A stretch of 6,352 nt of DNA, taken from Planctomycetia bacterium. GTDB taxonomy: Bacteria; Planctomycetota; Planctomycetia; Gemmatales; Gemmataceae. The stretch is taken from NCBI GenBank assembly GCA_022616395.1, contig JAKEEV010000686.1, positions 1-6,352 on the forward strand, written 5' to 3'. The stretch's first letter is position 1; the number at the start of each line of letters is the position of its first letter. A program made the translations under genes and the position numbers. Of the stretch, positions 1 through 5,087 are shown in pieces. The notes under the pieces were generated by a model. That model was not told where the DNA came from, ran no database searches, and saw only the letters and a program-made list of their open reading frames with translations.

Positions 1-80
1 AAAAAAAGGCGCCCAAAAAATCGGCTTACACCAATGGCGGACACGTTGCTACCGCCCGACTGCTCAAACAGAATGAATGA
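1..80 (+). CDS. possible C-terminal end of a gene cut by the window edge
   Basis: Frame 3 on the plus strand is open from the window edge to a TGA at 78-80 and reads as about 25 residues, with a lysine-rich start followed by AYTNGGHVATARLLKQNE. This looks more like an ordinary protein tail than the other two plus frames: frame 2 stops at 74-76, and frame 1 runs on to about 204 by translating the intergenic repeat. I do not recognise the family. The gene would converge on the GTPase gene, leaving a 137-base gap between the two stop codons. The call rests only on residue composition and context, so it is weak. Confidence 0.35.
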   Translation, partial: KKAPKKSAYTNGGHVATARLLKQNE

Positions 81-91
81 CCATGTTGGAA

Positions 92-180
92 GCCCTGGCC
101 CTTCAGGCTGCAAAACTCTTCGCTCTGGTTCCCTGGGCGTTGCCCTGGGCTATGTTGTCACAGCCCTTCAGGCTGAAATC
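92..180. repeat. intergenic repeat with a duplicated 13-mer
   Basis: The 13-mer gcccttcaggctg occurs at 98-110 and again, identical, at 163-175, a 65-base period. Each copy is nearly self-complementary (agcc / ggct around cttca). Between them ccctggg also occurs twice (131-137 and 143-149). The segment lies between two converging stop codons, which is where dispersed noncoding repeats commonly accumulate in planctomycete genomes. Short open frames across it (for example 77-346 plus) have repeat-like translations and no start signal, so I treat the region as noncoding. It could also form hairpins that help end transcription from both sides, but no T-tract follows either copy. Confidence 0.5.
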
Positions 181-217
181 CAAATCCCAAACACCGACCA
201 CTAGCGACTCAACATAC

Positions 218-2383
218 CTATGCAAAAATCTCATACCCGTGCATGTGCAACAGCCACAAAAACGGTTCCGCGACTCCGTAAGGGACAATCGTGCGCTTCG
301 CCATGTTCTTGATGCCCAGTTCCGCCTTGATCAGGCTCACCGATGAGATCGGGAAGAACATCACCTGCGGACCGACGTAGCGTTCGATGACTTCAATAAT
401 CTTTACTCCACGAAACATCAGCGGGAGGAAGTCCTTCACCAGTTCGCTGCGCTCTGTGATCGTGTGGAGGGTCGTTTCCTCCGGGGGCGGATTGAGTTCG
501 GTATTGAGATGGTCAATGACCGGGATGACCTGTCCTTGAATGGGGTTTTCGGTCAGCAAGAGATCGAACTTGGTGATGCACACCGCGACCGGAACGGGGA
601 TTCTGCGACCGACACCGACACTGCGAGCCTCGCGCATGTCGGACATGAACTCACTCAGCGCGACGAGCTGACGTTCGAGCGTGACCTTCCCGCCGTCGCC
701 ATCAAGTTGCGTTGGGTCGAGGAACAGCATGAAGCCGTCCATCTTCACCGCCTGCTTCTTGAGGCGGTCCATGTCGATTTTCTGGTTGACCAGCTCGCCC
801 GCGTAGTCGAACAGGTTCAAGAGCGCGGTATTTGGCCCGGCCCGGTCCGCGTCGCACACTTCGAGCATGACCGGATCGGGCATCACGTGTGGATTACCGC
901 CGGCATCCTTCTTGTAAGCGAGAATCAGTTCGATGATCTGGTTAAATCGTTCGTCGCCGAGCGAAACAGCAGGCTGAAGCGTGGCGATGGTCGGCGCGAT
1001 TTGTTTACGAACCTTGTCGTAACCGGTGGCGAGCATGTGAGTCTTGCCGCTGGCGCGCACGCCAACCACCGGGAAGCAGAGCCTGCGTACTTTCTGGTAG
1101 CTGCGCAGGAAGCGAAACCCGCACGCCTTGCATTCGATGTAGCCGCTTTCGGTTGGTGGATCGGCCAGCGCTTTCGCTTTTGGTTTCGGTTTCGGTTTCC
1201 CCTTGCTGGTTCGACGTGATTTTGAGTCTTCCTCCTCGTCCAGAGAAAGCGGGGGGGCGTGCTTTTCGACAACGAGCTTCTCGCTGAAGCAGCGCGGGCA
1301 TTTGCGTGCATCCGCCTTAATGATCGCGGCTTCTTTCCGGCGAGCGCGCAGATACGGCCATACCGACAGACCGAGCAACATCACCGCACCCGCGCATCGG
1401 ATACTTGTCCACATGACCGTGCGCAGTTTCGCGTCGCTGGTAAGTTCGTCGAGTTTGGTCCGGTCGGTCGCGAGTTCTTCTTTCTGGGCTTTCGCTTCAT
1501 CCGCCAGCAGGTTCGCCAGACGCGCTTCCGTCGCGGCCGTGCGCAGACGCTCGTGAGTGTCGTTTTCGCCCTGTCGCAGAATCTCTTCGACCGGATCCTT
1601 CTTGTTGGGCACCGCGACCAGAGCCGCCCAGCCATCCACGACCGCTTTCCACTTTTTGTCGGCGTTCGCGGTTGTGGCGTTCGCCTTCTCGGTTAACTCT
1701 TGAGTATCCGCGGTCAGTTTGGCTTCTTCTCGCACGGCCCACGGCCGACCGTCAGGCGCAGCGCTGCCGGAACAACCAGACACAAGCATCAGAGCCAGCA
1801 AAGCCGCGGTGGCACCCATTCGCTGCGCCTTGCGAATCGCGACTCGCCGTAAGCGTTTGCCCAGCCTCACCGCCACCAGAAACACAACCACGGCCCACCC
1901 AACGAGAACCGCGTCGAAGATCGTCGGCTTGAAGCCGGGAAGCGCGCCGGTATCAAAGTCGAACCCGTAGGCCGATTGTTGCTCGTCGGTGTACTGGCGG
2001 AAGGCGATGCGCTGACGATACACGTCTTCCCAGTCCTTCTTCGCCTCATCTCGGCGCGCTCGGGCGTTCTCGGCGAGTTTGCGTGATGCTTCTCGCAACG
2101 CCTTGTAGTTCTCATCGAGGATGGGTCGCAGTTCGGTGAGCACCACGCCGGGATCCTGGAATCGGCCAACGGCCGCTCCGGGGGGACGAGGAGTTGGAAG
2201 CTGTTCGAGTTCCCAGCCAGCGACATCCTGTCGGGCTTGCTGCATCTGCCATTCGAGTCGCAGAGCAACGAGCTTGTCGGGGGAGGGATCGGCTTGTTGA
2301 GCCTGAGCCTGACCCGATAGCGCTGCCGCGACAATGGCGGCGAGAATGCACCAACGACAATGCCGGGAGCGAGAATCAGACAT
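218..2383 (-). CDS. multi-pass membrane protein with zinc ribbon and TRAFAC-type GTPase domain
   Basis: This 721-residue protein has a clear modular plan. Residues 1-29 form a signal peptide or first membrane segment (basic start, hydrophobic 12-22, AQAQA end). Residues 30-155 are a helical, probably periplasmic region; 156-173 are a membrane segment followed by the basic stretch KRLRR. Residues 190-203 are a second segment ending in a lipobox-like VSGC; 207-322 are a coiled-coil-rich region; 329-345 are a third segment followed by RARRKE. The charge pattern puts the C-terminus in the cytoplasm. A zinc ribbon uses C362/C365 and C418/C421, split by an acidic then KPKPKPK linker. The GTPase domain (about 435-721) shows Walker A at 441-448 (GVRASGKT), a DYAG G3 motif at 526-529, TKFD as G4 at 604-607 and a possible G5 near 679-682. 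A zinc ribbon directly before such a domain resembles the DO-GTPase2-type (double-GTPase 2) TRAFAC proteins that have been linked to biological conflict systems; this assignment is from memory of the family. Substrate and role are unknown. No strong Shine-Dalgarno precedes the ATG. Confidence 0.85.
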   Translation of the reverse strand: MSDSRSRHCRWCILAAIVAAALSGQAQAQQADPSPDKLVALRLEWQMQQARQDVAGWELEQLPTPRPPGAAVGRFQDPGVVLTELRPILDENYKALREASRKLAENARARRDEAKKDWEDVYRQRIAFRQYTDEQQSAYGFDFDTGALPGFKPTIFDAVLVGWAVVVFLVAVRLGKRLRRVAIRKAQRMGATAALLALMLVSGCSGSAAPDGRPWAVREEAKLTADTQELTEKANATTANADKKWKAVVDGWAALVAVPNKKDPVEEILRQGENDTHERLRTAATEARLANLLADEAKAQKEELATDRTKLDELTSDAKLRTVMWTSIRCAGAVMLLGLSVWPYLRARRKEAAIIKADARKCPRCFSEKLVVEKHAPPLSLDEEEDSKSRRTSKGKPKPKPKAKALADPPTESGYIECKACGFRFLRSYQKVRRLCFPVVGVRASGKTHMLATGYDKVRKQIAPTIATLQPAVSLGDERFNQIIELILAYKKDAGGNPHVMPDPVMLEVCDADRAGPNTALLNLFDYAGELVNQKIDMDRLKKQAVKMDGFMLFLDPTQLDGDGGKVTLERQLVALSEFMSDMREARSVGVGRRIPVPVAVCITKFDLLLTENPIQGQVIPVIDHLNTELNPPPEETTLHTITERSELVKDFLPLMFRGVKIIEVIERYVGPQVMFFPISSVSLIKAELGIKNMAKRTIVPYGVAEPFLWLLHMHGYEIFA
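1182..1199. repeat. hexanucleotide tandem repeat (ggtttc x3) inside the GTPase gene
   Basis: Three perfect copies of ggtttc lie in tandem, with a degenerate copy just to the left. On the coding (minus) strand they encode the alternating Lys-Pro run at about residues 396-402, in the linker between the two halves of the zinc ribbon. Six-base units change length without breaking the frame, so the linker could vary between strains. Confidence 0.75.
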
Positions 2384-2575
2384 GACGGTGTGTGTAGAGT
2401 GGCGAAGGTCGCAAAGATTAACCTAAGGGGCGAGTCTGGCGACCGCAAGCACATTTGTCTTGGCGCTGGGGCACTTGGTGGCGGAATCCCTCAGTTTGGA
2501 AGTCGAAACCGGGCCGCGAAGTGAAGACTGCCGCGAGAAAAGAACGACGCGAAACGTGAGAAATGAACTGGTCAG

Positions 2576-2663
2576 CGGAGCGGGAGGGATTCGAACCCTC
2601 GGTACGGGGAAACCGTACACAGCATTTCCAGTGCTGCCTCTTCAACCACTCGAGCACCGCTCC
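2576..2663 (-). tRNA. tRNA-Ser (anticodon GGA)
   Basis: Read on the minus strand, the 88-base gene folds as a class II tRNA. The 7-bp acceptor stem GGAGCGG (2663-2657) pairs with CCGCTCC (2583-2577). The anticodon stem CAGCA/TGCTG encloses a 7-base loop with GGA at 2629-2627. A long variable arm pairs TACGG with CCGTA, and the T arm carries the usual GGTTCGAATCC loop region. The long variable arm and the anticodon agree on serine, reading UCC and UCU codons. The discriminator base is G (complement of 2576), and the next three bases on that strand are CTG, so CCA is not encoded and must be added after transcription. The gene stands alone. No T-rich terminator hairpin is evident in the 192 bases between it and the GTPase gene, where I see no other gene. 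Confidence 0.97.
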
Positions 2664-2675
2664 GTGGGTCATCCT

Positions 2676-2699
2676 GTTCGACACGCGAACATGTCGAAC
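2676..2699. repeat. perfect 8-bp inverted repeat upstream of the tRNA gene
   Basis: gttcgaca (2676-2683) and tgtcgaac (2692-2699) are exact reverse complements around an 8-base spacer. The element lies 13-36 bases upstream of the tRNA-Ser 5' end, where the tRNA promoter is expected. It could be an operator overlapping that promoter, or a hairpin in the 3' untranslated region of the alkylation repair gene. There is no T-tract to make it a canonical intrinsic terminator. Confidence 0.5.
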
Positions 2700-2722
2700 G
2701 GTTCACCCGTGACAGCATAGCG

Positions 2723-2784
2723 AGGCGAACCCGACCCGCAAGGGTCGCGGGTCCACCCACCGCCCTTGCGGGCGGGGTTCGCCT
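2723..2784. repeat. 62-bp compound inverted repeat with two inner hairpins
   Basis: The outer arms aggcgaaccc (2723-2732) and gggttcgcct (2775-2784) are a perfect 10-bp inverted repeat. Inside lie two further hairpins: gaccc/gggtc (2733-2737 with 2742-2746, loop gcaa) and ccgccc/gggcgg (2760-2765 with 2770-2775, loop ttgc, which is GCAA on the minus strand). The two inner hairpins thus carry a GCAA loop on opposite strands. The right outer arm overlaps the TAG stop (2783-2785) of the alkylation repair gene. With no T-tract on either side, it looks more like a dispersed palindromic element than an ordinary terminator, although it may still stabilise or end the mRNA. Confidence 0.7.
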
Positions 2785-3490
2785 AGCACGCGGCGTGCTT
2801 GCGTTTCTTTCCGACGCGGCCCAGCTTCTCGACCTTCTCGATGTACTCGCAAGCGTCCGGCACGTTGCAAGACGTATCCCCCATGTCCACTTCTACCGTC
2901 CCGATGGCCTTCCCCACTTCCTTCGCCTTCTTGGTGAGCGATGCGATGTAAGTACCGACCGCGATCACGAAGTTGTTCATTGAATAGCGCACGCGGTTCG
3001 GCGCGGAGCCGATTTCGTTCTTCACGCGGAGCAAGAGCTTCTCGACTTCCGCCAGATCGAGTTCGGAATCGGCTTTGACGGCCACCAACGAGCCGTAAGT
3101 ACACCAGCCGGCGTTGGCGATCATCTCGGAGTTGTTATCCATCCAGTCGAGCGCGAGTTCGCGACCGAACTTCGATTCCGACGCCACCCACGGCACCGTG
3201 TAGCTACTGAGCATGTTCCAGTACGCGCCCTTCACCCACTTCTGCAAGTCGGCTCTGGTCATCTTCGCGGGATCGGCAATCATGCCGGCGAAGTACATCG
3301 CGTCCGAGTTGCCGCTGTCGTAGAGTTCGAGCGCGAGTGCGTGATCAGTCTTGATCTTCTTCTGAAGCACCTTCAGGTCACCGACTTTCACACCGAAGAA
3401 CGGCTCCTTCGCTCCGTGCTTCATCAGGGTCTTCTTGGTCTGCTCGCTGCCGAGCTTCTTGAGTTGGGCCAGCACGTCCTTCGCGGTCAT
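2783..3490 (-). CDS. DNA alkylation repair protein, AlkD-like helical repeat family
   Basis: A 235-residue, all-helical protein. The N-terminal stretch (MTAKDVLAQLKKLGSEQ, then KKTLMKHGAKEPFFGVKV at about 19-36), the central PWVASESKFGRELALDW (100-116) and APNRVRYSMNNFVIAVG (163-179), and the lysine-rich tail GRVGKKRKHAAC match my recollection of proteins annotated as DNA alkylation repair enzyme (PF08713). Characterised AlkD glycosylases use HEAT-like repeats to bind DNA and remove alkylated bases in the cytoplasm. I could not map the AlkD catalytic Trp/Asp/Arg set onto this sequence with certainty, so glycosylase activity is inferred only from the family. I chose the ATG at 3488-3490 because it starts the conserved N-terminus and follows AAGGA by 6 bases. 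A longer frame to 3571 would add 27 hydrophobic residues that are translated repeat DNA. The gene lies 172 bases downstream of the DUF1501 stop, so shared transcription is possible but not shown. Confidence 0.85.
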   Translation of the reverse strand: MTAKDVLAQLKKLGSEQTKKTLMKHGAKEPFFGVKVGDLKVLQKKIKTDHALALELYDSGNSDAMYFAGMIADPAKMTRADLQKWVKGAYWNMLSSYTVPWVASESKFGRELALDWMDNNSEMIANAGWCTYGSLVAVKADSELDLAEVEKLLLRVKNEIGSAPNRVRYSMNNFVIAVGTYIASLTKKAKEVGKAIGTVEVDMGDTSCNVPDACEYIEKVEKLGRVGKKRKHAAC

Positions 3491-3496
3491 GGCGAA

Positions 3497-3501
3497 TCCT
3501 T
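3497..3501 (-). promoter_or_regulatory. ribosome binding site that fixes the AlkD-like start
   Basis: On the minus strand AAGGA ends 6 bases before the ATG at 3490. The alternative ATG at 3571 lies inside the repeat-derived sequence. This supports the shorter 235-residue product. Confidence 0.7.
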
Positions 3502-3506
3502 GGTGT

Positions 3507-3649
3507 AGAAGAGGAATGGCCACAAAAAGCACAAAGGGCACAAAAGAAATCAGAAGAGAAGAAAGAACCAAAAGATTGAGTTCAGTTCAATCTCAGTTCT
3601 TCTGTATTCTTTTGTGCCCTTTGTGCTTTTTTGTGGCCATTCCTCTTCT
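3507..3649. repeat. long inverted repeat made of two opposed copies of an A/T-rich intergenic repeat
   Basis: The left arm 3507-3548 and right arm 3607-3649 are reverse complements over 42/43 bases, differing only by one base in an A/T run (5 versus 6). Each contains ggaatggccac, gcacaaaggg and cacaaaagaa in that order when read in its own orientation. The 58-base spacer holds a further 7-bp hairpin (agattga/tcaatct, about 3573-3593). In the other direction the right copy continues (agagaagagg, then ctgtcctctgcggtta) to the TAA of the DUF1501 gene at 3663-3665. Repeats of this style, rich in CACAAA and GGCAC blocks and often translated spuriously as KHKGHK or FVPFVLFVAIPLL, are familiar from planctomycete and verrucomicrobial genomes; that familiarity is from memory. 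The RNA would form a long, stable hairpin between the two minus-strand genes. Confidence 0.8.
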
Positions 3650-3662
3650 CTGTCCTCTGCGG

Positions 3663-5024
3663 TTACAGCACTCCTTTGATTGGCGTTCCCACCGGTAGGA
3701 GAGGAATGGATCGGCCTTCGCGGTCGTGCAGAACGGTTCCCAACTCAATACCGAGCGCGCTGTAGATTGTCGCGGCGGTGTCGGCAGGCGAGTAAGCCGC
3801 GGTGGTTGGGTCGGAGCCGTGCTTGTCGGTGGTGCCAATCACCTGACCGCCCTTCACTCCTCCGCCAGCGAAGAAGATGCTTCCCGTGCGTCCCCAGTGA
3901 TCGCGACCACCGTCCTTGTTGATCTTCGGCGTGCGGCCGAAGTCGGTGAGGAACACCACGAGCGTTTCGCCAAGTCTTCCGCGTGCTGCAAGGTCTTCCA
4001 GAAGCGCTGCAAATGCGCGATCGACGCCCGCGAGGTGATACGGGCGCTTCGCCAGTTCGCAGACATGCGGGAAGTTCTGGCCGGGTGCGTTGTGCTGATC
4101 CCAGAGGTTGCCGTATTCGGGATCGTAACCGTAATCGACCATGACGAACGGTGCGCCAGCTTCCACCAGTCTGCGAGCGAGCAAACATCGAGTGCCGATC
4201 TTGGTTTTGCCGTAGTGGTCGCGGACCTTGTCCGGTTCGTTGCTTAAATCGAACGCGGCCCGCACGCTCGGCGAAAGCAGCATGTCGAACGCGCCTCGAA
4301 ATTCATCCGCAATCGCGGATGCCGGCTCGGAGTGTTTCAGCGCGTTGTCGAGTTTCTCGCGCAGTGTGCGCCGACCTTCGAGCCGGTCTTTGTCGAGACC
4401 CGCGCCAGGACGAACAGCTTGGCGAGTGAACTCTTCTTCTGGTGCTTCCTTCACTCGCGCCGTGAAGTCTTCGTTCTTTGCCTTTCCGCCGGTCATGAAT
4501 GGGCCGTACTGCCGACCGAGCCAACCGCCCACGAAGAGATTCTTGGGAGGAGGACCAGGACGTGTTGTTCCGGGCACCGCGACGTAGCCGGGGAAACCCG
4601 CGCGCGGGCCATTGAGTTTCGACATCACGGCGCCGATGTTCGGCTCCGTGTCGATCTGTTGAAGGTTCACCATGCGGCCAGAAAGCGCCCGCGCTTGCGC
4701 CTGGAAGTGGTCATCCGTGCCCGCGGCAAAGGTGCGAACAAGCGCGATCTTGTTCGTCTGCTTCGCCAGTTGTGGCATCACTTCGGTAAAGCGTACGCCG
4801 GGAAGCGTGGTTTGAATCGTGTCGAGCGTTCCACGAATCTCTTCTGGAGCGTCCGGCTTCGGATCGAACGAGTCGTGATGCGTGACTCCACCCGCCAGCC
4901 ACAGATAAATGACTGACTTGGCCTTTACCGACGAATGCCCGCGCGCAAAAGGCAGCGCGGAAGCGGCCACGGCAACGCCACCAGCACAAAGAACGTCGCG
5001 ACGAGAGAGGAGAGCAATGGGCAT
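3663..5024 (-). CDS. DUF1501 family protein with Tat-type signal
   Basis: A 453-residue protein of the usual length for DUF1501, a planctomycete-rich family related to sulfatases and alkaline phosphatases. The N-terminus MPIALLSRRDVLCAGG carries a twin-arginine SRRDVL motif followed by a hydrophobic stretch to about residue 27, so export by the Tat pathway is likely. Family landmarks seen in order are YLWLAGGVTHHDSFDPKPDA (40-59), EIRG (62-65), WDQHN (308-312), FLTDFGRTPKIN (358-369), GGRDHW (372-377) and GTTDKHG (397-403). The His and Asp residues in these motifs are plausible metal or substrate ligands by analogy with the superfamily; the substrate is unknown. These proteins often sit next to DUF1549/DUF1553 cytochrome-type genes, but none is present here. 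The ATG at 5024 is supported by AAAGGA 8 bases upstream and a good promoter beyond it. The stop codon sits at the edge of the adjoining repeat. Confidence 0.92.
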   Translation of the reverse strand: MPIALLSRRDVLCAGGVAVAASALPFARGHSSVKAKSVIYLWLAGGVTHHDSFDPKPDAPEEIRGTLDTIQTTLPGVRFTEVMPQLAKQTNKIALVRTFAAGTDDHFQAQARALSGRMVNLQQIDTEPNIGAVMSKLNGPRAGFPGYVAVPGTTRPGPPPKNLFVGGWLGRQYGPFMTGGKAKNEDFTARVKEAPEEEFTRQAVRPGAGLDKDRLEGRRTLREKLDNALKHSEPASAIADEFRGAFDMLLSPSVRAAFDLSNEPDKVRDHYGKTKIGTRCLLARRLVEAGAPFVMVDYGYDPEYGNLWDQHNAPGQNFPHVCELAKRPYHLAGVDRAFAALLEDLAARGRLGETLVVFLTDFGRTPKINKDGGRDHWGRTGSIFFAGGGVKGGQVIGTTDKHGSDPTTAAYSPADTAATIYSALGIELGTVLHDREGRSIPLLPVGTPIKGVL

Positions 5025-5032
5025 GGCGGGAA

Positions 5033-5038
5033 TCCTTT
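5033..5038 (-). promoter_or_regulatory. ribosome binding site of the DUF1501 gene
   Basis: AAAGGA on the minus strand lies 8 bases before the ATG at 5024. The sequence from this site to the start codon resembles that of the AlkD-like gene (aaggattc then cgccATG in both), which supports both start choices. Confidence 0.7.
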
Positions 5039-5050
5039 GGCGGGAACCCG

Positions 5051-5079
5051 ATTATGCTCCAACCGCGCACCAATTACAA
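5051..5079 (-). promoter_or_regulatory. sigma70-like promoter for the DUF1501 gene
   Basis: On the minus strand TTGTAA (5079-5074, 4 of 6 to the -35 consensus) and CATAAT (5056-5051, 5 of 6 to the -10 consensus) are separated by exactly 17 bases. Transcription would start near 5044, giving a leader of about 20 bases that contains the AAAGGA site. Spacing and position agree well with the start chosen for this gene. Confidence 0.55.
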
Positions 5080-5080
5080 T
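5075..5080 (+). promoter_or_regulatory. possible -10 element for the cysteine desulfurase
   Basis: TACAAT matches the -10 consensus at 5 of 6 positions. No good -35 is found 17 bases upstream (ttatgc at 5052-5057). It overlaps the -35 of the divergent DUF1501 promoter. Initiation 7-8 bases downstream would fall at about 5087-5088, on the ATG itself, so the transcript could be leaderless. This agrees with the lack of a Shine-Dalgarno sequence before the gene. Confidence 0.35.
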
Positions 5081-5087
5081 GAGATTG

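Noticed and set aside
464..1219. 251-codon plus-strand open frame
   Set aside because: It lies wholly inside the GTPase gene, opposite the zinc ribbon and GTPase domain; the minus-strand frame has intact motifs, and this translation shows no recognisable domain.
1867..2454. 195-codon minus-strand open frame overlapping the GTPase N-terminus
   Set aside because: An out-of-frame shadow of the GTPase gene; the true frame gives a signal peptide and a continuous link to the GTPase domain.
2460..2720. Short open frames on both strands over 2418-2760
   Set aside because: They run straight through the tRNA-Ser gene and the palindromes, so they are noncoding.
3491..3571. 27-residue hydrophobic N-terminal extension of the AlkD-like protein, resembling a membrane segment
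   Set aside because: It is translated from the dispersed inverted repeat; the downstream ATG has a good AAGGA site and begins the conserved part of the protein.
3435..3838. Small open frames on both strands around the 3507-3649 repeat
   Set aside because: Their sequences (KHKGHK-like or LCPLCFFVAIPLL-like) are typical spurious translations of this kind of repeat.
3726..4916. Plus-strand open frames of 173 and 194 codons opposite DUF1501
   Set aside because: Antisense shadows in GC-rich coding sequence; the minus-strand frame carries all DUF1501 landmarks.
4935..5087. 51-residue N-terminal extension of the cysteine desulfurase
   Set aside because: It overlaps the 5' end of the divergent DUF1501 gene and both promoters, and the family normally begins a few residues before YLDHNATTP.
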